Assembly (NCBI RefSeq): GCF_003946045.1
Contig: NZ_RHNW01000001.1
Span: forward strand, 62,001 to 126,000
DNA length: 64,000 nt
Direction of reading: 5' to 3'
Source: Levilactobacillus mulengensis
GTDB taxonomy: Bacteria; Bacillota; Bacilli; Lactobacillales; Lactobacillaceae
The stretch's first letter is position 1, and every line of letters starts with the position of its first letter. A program made the translations under genes and the position numbers. The notes beneath the pieces were generated by a model. That model was not told the DNA's origin. It saw only the letters and a program-made list of their open reading frames with translations, and did no database searches. Below, one piece after another: positions 59,842 to 64,000 of this stretch.

Positions 59842-60085
59842 AGAAAAACACCTCCAATCATCATCGTACACGGTGCAAGATGTTAGTGTATGGAGATAGC
59901 TTAGAATAATCACCTCTTTAGAAATTCATTGGCATCTTGGGATTGATGGTCTAGGCTGTGGGCAATTTGTTGATTTAATTGTTATGAATAATATTTCTGT
60001 TGCCTGTATAAATTTTTAGAGACTTGCGGGGTCGAATACGCTATGATAGACAGTGAGCAAAAGATCCCTGAAGGAGGCCATCAAC

Positions 60086-60583
60086 ATGGCAGATGTCTTA
60101 TTAGTCATAGATCTTCAAAATGGTGTTTGTTACGGCGACGAAACCGCTGTGAACTTGCCCCAAGTTATCGCGGGTGTTAACGCACGAATTGCGGCGTACC
60201 GGCAAACGAAAAAGCCCATCGTCTTCGTCCAACACACGGACGCAGACCTGGTCAAGGGTACACACGATTGGGAATTCATTCCCGAGTTGGCTTACCGGGA
60301 CACGGATCCCGTTGTAAGCAAGACGCACGCCAATGCCTTTTACCACACCAACTTACGGCGCGTTCTAACCGGATTTGCCGCAGAATCCTTGGAAATTTGT
60401 GGGGCCCAAACGGAGTACTGTGTCGACACCACGGTTAAGGTGGCTCATGGTATCGGGTATGACTTGGAAATGACGCGGGGGTTAACAACGACCGTGGACA
60501 ACCCATTCATGACGGCTGAACAAACCATTGCCTTCTTTGAGGGCATTTGGGATAAGCGCTTTGTCACGATGCGAGAAGCGTAA
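60086..60583 (+). CDS. Isochorismatase-family cysteine hydrolase
   Basis: 165 residues. The catalytic triad is visible: Asp in LLVIDLQNGV, Lys in VVSKTHANAF and Cys in ICGAQTEYCVDTTVK. Relatives hydrolyse nicotinamide, N-carbamoylsarcosine or similar amides; the exact substrate is unclear. GAAGGAGG precedes the ATG at 60086; the longer frame just encodes that site. Confidence 0.92.
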   Translation: MADVLLVIDLQNGVCYGDETAVNLPQVIAGVNARIAAYRQTKKPIVFVQHTDADLVKGTHDWEFIPELAYRDTDPVVSKTHANAFYHTNLRRVLTGFAAESLEICGAQTEYCVDTTVKVAHGIGYDLEMTRGLTTTVDNPFMTAEQTIAFFEGIWDKRFVTMREA

Positions 60584-60602
60584 TCACATAATTTAATGTC
60601 AT

Positions 60603-60652
60603 TTCAAAGGCGCCTTGAGCTGAATTTTATCAGTCGAGGCGTCTTTTTATGC
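60603..60652 (+). terminator. Terminator after the isochorismatase-like gene
   Basis: AAAGGCGCCTTGA pairs with TCGAGGCGTCTTT across a 15-base loop, followed by T residues. The stop codon of the minus-strand small gene lies in its 3' half. Confidence 0.82.
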
Positions 60653-60802
60653 AGAAATTTTTAGTGAGAGCGCTTGAAGAGCCACAGTAAGCCCCCCAAG
60701 AATACAGCCAATCAGGAGGGCCCGAATGCCCCAGCCAATCAGCCAGAGCGTTAAGAGTTGCGGCAATAGGTGGGGCCAATCAATCGTTAGGTTCATGAAC
60801 AT
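60647..60802 (-). CDS. 51-residue membrane peptide overlapping the oxidoreductase gene
   Basis: Product MFMNLTIDWPHLLPQLLTLW, then a hydrophobic helix (LIGWGIRALLIGCILGGLTV) and a short amphipathic tail. CAGGAGG lies nine bases before the ATG, inside the end of the oxidoreductase gene whose frame it overlaps by 23 bases. Strong ribosome site, sensible topology and tight linkage support a real gene of unknown function, the last of the SRPBCC-oxidoreductase operon. Confidence 0.65.
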   Translation of the reverse strand: MFMNLTIDWPHLLPQLLTLWLIGWGIRALLIGCILGGLTVALQALSLKISA

Positions 60803-61736
60803 AGTTATTAGCCTCCTGTTGATAGGTTAAGAGAATGCGACCAGCCGAGTGCGCCGTCATCAGACGATGCTGGGCGGTCTTGACGGCGGTAAACGGCAGC
60901 CGTTCTTGAATCACGGCGGTGAGGGTTCCCGTGGCTAGCTGGTCGAGTAACCACCGGTAGTCGCCGGGCATGATGGCGCCACTGGCGAAGGTAAATGATT
61001 GTTCCGGAAAAGCTGGCTGATAATCCGGTAACGCAAGTGACAAGATATTTACCGGTCCCAGTCGAGCGCTTAAATGAGCTAGTAAGGACGCATTGCCGGC
61101 TAAATCAATGAGTTGGTCGACATTAGTCGTTGTCAGTTGTTCTTCTAGTGGTCGGTCGTAGTCCAGTACTTGTTCGGCACCCAAATCAATTAGTAACGAG
61201 TGACGGCTGGAATGTCCCACGGCAATGACGTGACAGCCTGCCAACCGGGCCAACTGGACCAGGTAGGTGCCGACACTCCCGGTGGCGCCGGTGATGAGCA
61301 CCGTTTCACCCGCGGTCAACTGGGACTTTTTCAAGGCGAAGTAAGCGGCGTCGGCACCGCCAATCACGGTCGTGGCAGCGGCCAGGGATACGCCCTGAGG
61401 GACCGGAAGCAGAAGTGGCGGTAACGTTGAGAGCAGTTGTTCCTGGTGACTTCCCGTCAGTTGGATGCCAATCACGGGTTGGTTACGTAAGCGGGCGTTT
61501 CGTAACTGACCAACCTCACGGACAATCCCGCCGAAGCCGTAGCCCACCACGATGGGCAGTTTGGCCGGTCGTCGTTGCTTCAATTGACCGGTTTCGGTGA
61601 GTACGTCGTAGGGCATGACCGGGGTGTAGTGGGTCTCGACTCTGACAGCGAGCGGATTCAGCAATTTTGGCGTAGGCATCGTCACGAAGGTCAACGCGTC
61701 GATGCCGTTGTAGGAGTCTTGCACGATAGCTTGCAT
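60780..61736 (-). CDS. Zinc-independent MDR/quinone oxidoreductase-like protein
   Basis: 318 residues. GroES-like N-terminal domain (MQAIVQDSYNGIDALTFVTM), then a Rossmann domain with TVLITGATGSVGTYLVQLA for NADPH. No zinc-ligand set is seen. It likely reduces a quinone or an activated alkene. Its ATG overlaps the stop of the SRPBCC gene, and a small membrane peptide follows, forming a three-gene operon behind a divergent-free XRE gene. Confidence 0.9.
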   Translation of the reverse strand: MQAIVQDSYNGIDALTFVTMPTPKLLNPLAVRVETHYTPVMPYDVLTETGQLKQRRPAKLPIVVGYGFGGIVREVGQLRNARLRNQPVIGIQLTGSHQEQLLSTLPPLLLPVPQGVSLAAATTVIGGADAAYFALKKSQLTAGETVLITGATGSVGTYLVQLARLAGCHVIAVGHSSRHSLLIDLGAEQVLDYDRPLEEQLTTTNVDQLIDLAGNASLLAHLSARLGPVNILSLALPDYQPAFPEQSFTFASGAIMPGDYRWLLDQLATGTLTAVIQERLPFTAVKTAQHRLMTAHSAGRILLTYQQEANNYVHEPND

Positions 61737-62167
61737 TAACTGAGCACCTCCCGAGAGGATTCGGCGAGAGCAGTTAGATGATGCAGTTTCTGAGCAAAGG
61801 CCTGTTGGGCAATGGGTGCCAACAAGCGCAAGGGTAGTGGCAGGCCACCGGTGCTGGTGACGCGGAGTTCCTCGGTGAGGATGGTGTGCGTCGCTTCTGT
61901 GGCTAGGCTGAAGACGAGGTCATAGGCCAATCGGCCGCCCTGACTGTGATAGACAATTTGGTCGGCAGTTGTCGTGACGGCTAGGTCTTCATGTTCATTG
62001 AGAGCGGGCAGTCGACGGGTGAGCTGAAAGTTACCCGTGGTCGTGGGAACGACTTGGGTGATCTCCTCATCCCACAGGGGTAAGTTTTCCGGGTGGACGA
62101 GAATTGTGCGTAGACGGTCGGGCCGAGCATGGGTACTGATGACGTTTTGAAATAAGTTTTCTGACAT
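61736..62167 (-). CDS. SRPBCC-fold ligand-binding protein
   Basis: 143 residues with the START-like/polyketide-cyclase pattern: N-terminal helix and beta strands (NVISTHARPDRLRTILVHPE, LPLWDEEITQV) and a long C-terminal helix (LLAPIAQQAFAQKLHHLTAL). It probably binds a hydrophobic small molecule. AAAGGAGG precedes the ATG. Its stop shares a base with the oxidoreductase start. Confidence 0.85.
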   Translation of the reverse strand: MSENLFQNVISTHARPDRLRTILVHPENLPLWDEEITQVVPTTTGNFQLTRRLPALNEHEDLAVTTTADQIVYHSQGGRLAYDLVFSLATEATHTILTEELRVTSTGGLPLPLRLLAPIAQQAFAQKLHHLTALAESSREVLS

Positions 62168-62244
62168 TGAAAAAGGCCTCCTTTGATTGGATGGCCTTAC
62201 TTTAAACGTTTTATCCGCCAGTTAAAAATCAGAATACTGATAGT

Positions 62245-63063
62245 CTAAAATTTTTCGGGCACCTTTTCGTGAAACAGGTCCGATAAAAATTGTTGTTTCT
62301 GCCGGGCGGCTTCGGCATCGTTGGCGTGACCCGCCTGCTCGGCAAGTTCTGCCAGCAGGCGGTAACTGTTGGCCAGCATGTAGTGCGAGTCATGGTCGGT
62401 GATGTAGGTGATTCCTGCTAGGAGCCGCTCGGTGGCAACCGTGGCATCCTGCAAAAAGTAGGCGGTCAGAGCGGCCAGGTAGAAGAGGATATTGTTATTT
62501 TCTTCGTAGGGACCTTGGTCGAGGTTAGCGAGCGCCTGCGTGATTAACTGCGCTGCACTTTCTGGTAGCTGTTGCTTGGCGTGCACGGTGGCTAGCGAAG
62601 CCAAAGCCAAGCGGGTCAGTGTGGTGGGCGTCCGTTCCTCGGTCATGGTCGTGGCAAACTGGAGATTCTGCTCGGCGGCAGTGCGTGTCGGGGCGACGTG
62701 CAGTTGGGCCACGCCCAGATAGTAGTAATAAGCCTGTGTCTGTTGGGCGGTGGTCACGGCGTCTTGGGTACTGGGAGCCGTTAAAAAGTTGGCCAGTTCC
62801 TGGTAGCGATGCTGATTACAGAGCCGCTGCATGTGGGCGTTCAACTGATCATCCCCGCTAATGGCAAAGTCGGTCGCCAGACTGATTTCATCGAGTGAAA
62901 TATCTAGACGGTGGCAGAGCGCCAGCAAGAGCTTAGCATTGGGCGTGTACCGGTCATTTTCGATGGCTGACAACATGGACTGGGCGCAAATGCCAGCCGC
63001 AATGGTCTTTTGTGAGCGGTGCTGGTGCTGACGAACTTGCTTGAGTGTGCTTCCGAGTGACAT
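62245..63063 (-). CDS. XRE regulator with TPR-like domain (Rgg/MutR type)
   Basis: 272 residues. HTH LGSTLKQVRQHQHRSQKTIAAG...SMLSAIENDRYTP followed by about 200 residues of helical TPR-like repeats, the layout of Rgg/RRNPP regulators that sense peptides. It lies 77 bases upstream of the SRPBCC-oxidoreductase operon on the same strand and may govern it. No obvious short hydrophobic signal-peptide gene was seen in the two adjoining gaps. GGGGGGG precedes the ATG. Confidence 0.88.
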   Translation of the reverse strand: MSLGSTLKQVRQHQHRSQKTIAAGICAQSMLSAIENDRYTPNAKLLLALCHRLDISLDEISLATDFAISGDDQLNAHMQRLCNQHRYQELANFLTAPSTQDAVTTAQQTQAYYYYLGVAQLHVAPTRTAAEQNLQFATTMTEERTPTTLTRLALASLATVHAKQQLPESAAQLITQALANLDQGPYEENNNILFYLAALTAYFLQDATVATERLLAGITYITDHDSHYMLANSYRLLAELAEQAGHANDAEAARQKQQFLSDLFHEKVPEKF

Positions 63064-63195
63064 GGCAATTCCCCCCCTGGATGAGTGATTAGGTCCAATT
63101 TACCTGGTTGTGCGGGTGAATACCAGGGATTCGTATTATTTGTTTCAAAATAGGGGTATACTGTGTAAAATTGTCGTTAAGGGGAGAAAGTTCAC

Positions 63196-63426
63196 ATGTT
63201 AAAAGTTTACGTTCATTTGAGCGCGCGACGAGAAGCACGGATGATTAAGACTTTTCGGCCAAGCACTAATTTTTTCGAAAAAAACGGCAGGTTGGGAACA
63301 ACGGTTGTAACGTCTACAGCCCAACAGATGCGCATGCATGATCTATTTGCTAACTGGGACGATGATGGTGAGCGAGACCAAGAAATGGATTGGGGAAAAC
63401 CAACTGGCCATGAATTACCATGGTAA
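63196..63426 (+). CDS. MazE/PemI-like orphan antitoxin (tentative)
   Basis: 76 residues. The C-terminal part MHDLFANWDDDGERDQEMDW then GKPTGHELPW resembles the toxin-binding tail of MazE/PemI antitoxins (an LFxxW...DWGxPxGxE pattern). The N-terminal part is less clear as a MazE fold. AAGGGGAGAAAG precedes the ATG and TATACT lies about 30 bases upstream. No MazF-like toxin follows. Confidence 0.5.
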   Translation: MLKVYVHLSARREARMIKTFRPSTNFFEKNGRLGTTVVTSTAQQMRMHDLFANWDDDGERDQEMDWGKPTGHELPW

Positions 63427-63545
63427 ATGGTTTGTGCTTGCCAAAAATTTGAGCATAAATTCGAAGTTGTCTTAGTGAGCAAGTGGTCACTCCCCTAAAA
63501 GATTGTACCTTTATAACATCTTAATATATTACAGTCGAAATACCA

Positions 63546-63574
63546 TTGACACATTTCTGTAACATGCCTATACT
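63546..63574 (+). promoter_or_regulatory. Consensus SigmaA promoter for the secreted protein
   Basis: TTGACA and TATACT with a 17-base spacer, 33 bases upstream of the start codon. This is the best promoter match in the window and predicts strong expression. Confidence 0.9.
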
Positions 63575-63606
63575 AGCTTTAATCTTTGGAAGAGGAGTGG
63601 GATTAC

Positions 63607-64000
63607 ATGAAAAAATCTTTAGTATTGATGACTGTTTTAGGCATGGTTGCGCCGTTGGCATTGGCTGTACCAGCTTCTGCTAAGAGCACGACGGCTGTCG
63701 CTACTGCGGCAACGGCTAAGCAAAGTAAGACCTATACCATCGCTTCATCTAACTTCTTCAAGCAGGCCAAGACGGTGCACACCAAGGATGCCAAACCGGT
63801 CGTTTACAAGGCCAGCATCGCCGCTGATCGGCCAACTATGACGTTGACGGCTAAGGGGAAGCTGAAGTCAGGCACCACTTACAAAGTTACGAAGCAAGCT
63901 ACTCTGAAATTAACCGCCAAGAAAAACCAGACCTATAGCTACGTTAAGGGTCAGGGCTGGGTTGTTGCCAGCAAGTTAACGGCCGGAAAGTTTAAGGCTG
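63607..64000 (+). CDS. Secreted surface protein, N-terminal part (cut by window edge)
   Basis: Signal peptide MKKSLVLMTVLGMVAPLALA with cleavage after ASA, then a Ser/Thr/Ala-rich stretch and repeated short strands (TYTIASSNFFKQAKTV, TYKVTKQATLKLTAKKN, TYSYVKGQGWVVASKL) similar to SLAP/SH3-like surface repeats of lactobacilli. GAGGAGTGGG precedes the ATG. Only the first 131 residues are visible. The strong promoter suggests an abundant surface protein. Confidence 0.85.
   Translation, partial: MKKSLVLMTVLGMVAPLALAVPASAKSTTAVATAATAKQSKTYTIASSNFFKQAKTVHTKDAKPVVYKASIAADRPTMTLTAKGKLKSGTTYKVTKQATLKLTAKKNQTYSYVKGQGWVVASKLTAGKFKA

Noticed and set aside
63064-63195. Short hydrophobic peptide gene for the Rgg-like regulator
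   Set aside because: No frame with start, ribosome site and hydrophobic end could be read on either strand.

Overview
This window looks like a chromosomal segment of a heterofermentative lactic acid bacterium of the family Lactobacillaceae, most likely a Levilactobacillus or close relative (inference). The reasons are a moderately GC-rich genome, the mevalonate route, a class B RNase P RNA, and the conserved Firmicutes neighbourhoods dinG-ypmB-aspB-dnaD, recU-ponA, ypsA-gpsB-rnpB-rlmL and lspA-rluD-pyrR. There are no rRNA or tRNA genes, no CRISPR array and no intact prophage.

Layout. 1-1333: end of a mevalonate operon on the minus strand. 2374-7750: dinG, tseB/ypmB, aspartate aminotransferase, dnaD. 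7903-10872: recU-pbp1A on the minus strand. 12220-15257: ypsA, gpsB, rnpB, a THUMP methyltransferase, a HIT protein. 15367-26028: mostly metabolic and envelope genes, including an ammonium transporter with a GlnR box, a Nudix hydrolase, a cre-controlled membrane protein, a CPBP protease, a TetR regulator with three 22-bp repeats, carboxypeptidase M32, a nitroreductase and an FAD oxidoreductase. 26004-30815: RNase HI-like protein, EbsA, formate-THF ligase, ABC transporter. 30968-32138: YrdB, an IS4-family remnant, a perfect 42-bp palindrome. 32237-37973: lspA, rluD, pyrR and a carbamoyl-phosphate-synthase-like pair whose catalytic residues look lost. 38965-46846: rqcH, a MarR/phosphodiesterase/MFS operon, an orphan Phd antitoxin, DegV, a THF riboswitch with folT, and gtrA. 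47530-49516: a complete IS605-type element with tnpA, tnpB and a probable omega RNA. 49642-52806: a YhgE/Pip-like exporter with a TetR regulator, and a secreted protein. 53063-54838: a self-contained XRE / ImmA-type protease / PIN module. 55130-58128: a short MutS-like ATPase followed by a candidate secreted toxin and immunity pair and a duplicated mutS tail. 58343-64000: NTF2-like protein, nth, RelB-like antitoxin, isochorismatase-family hydrolase, an oxidoreductase/SRPBCC/XRE cluster, a MazE-like orphan and a secreted protein cut by the window edge.

The strongest unexplained signal is a family of about 180-200-base intergenic elements, ten near-complete copies plus fragments. Each can fold into the same cloverleaf: a long outer stem enclosing three hairpins. 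Junction and loop bases are conserved while stem bases change in a compensatory way. Other points worth attention are the CPS-like pair next to pyrR, the XRE-ImmA-PIN module with its operator-like inverted repeat and near-identical flanking terminators, and the mutS tail scar around the toxin-like genes. All calls come from reading the sequence. No database search or folding program was run.
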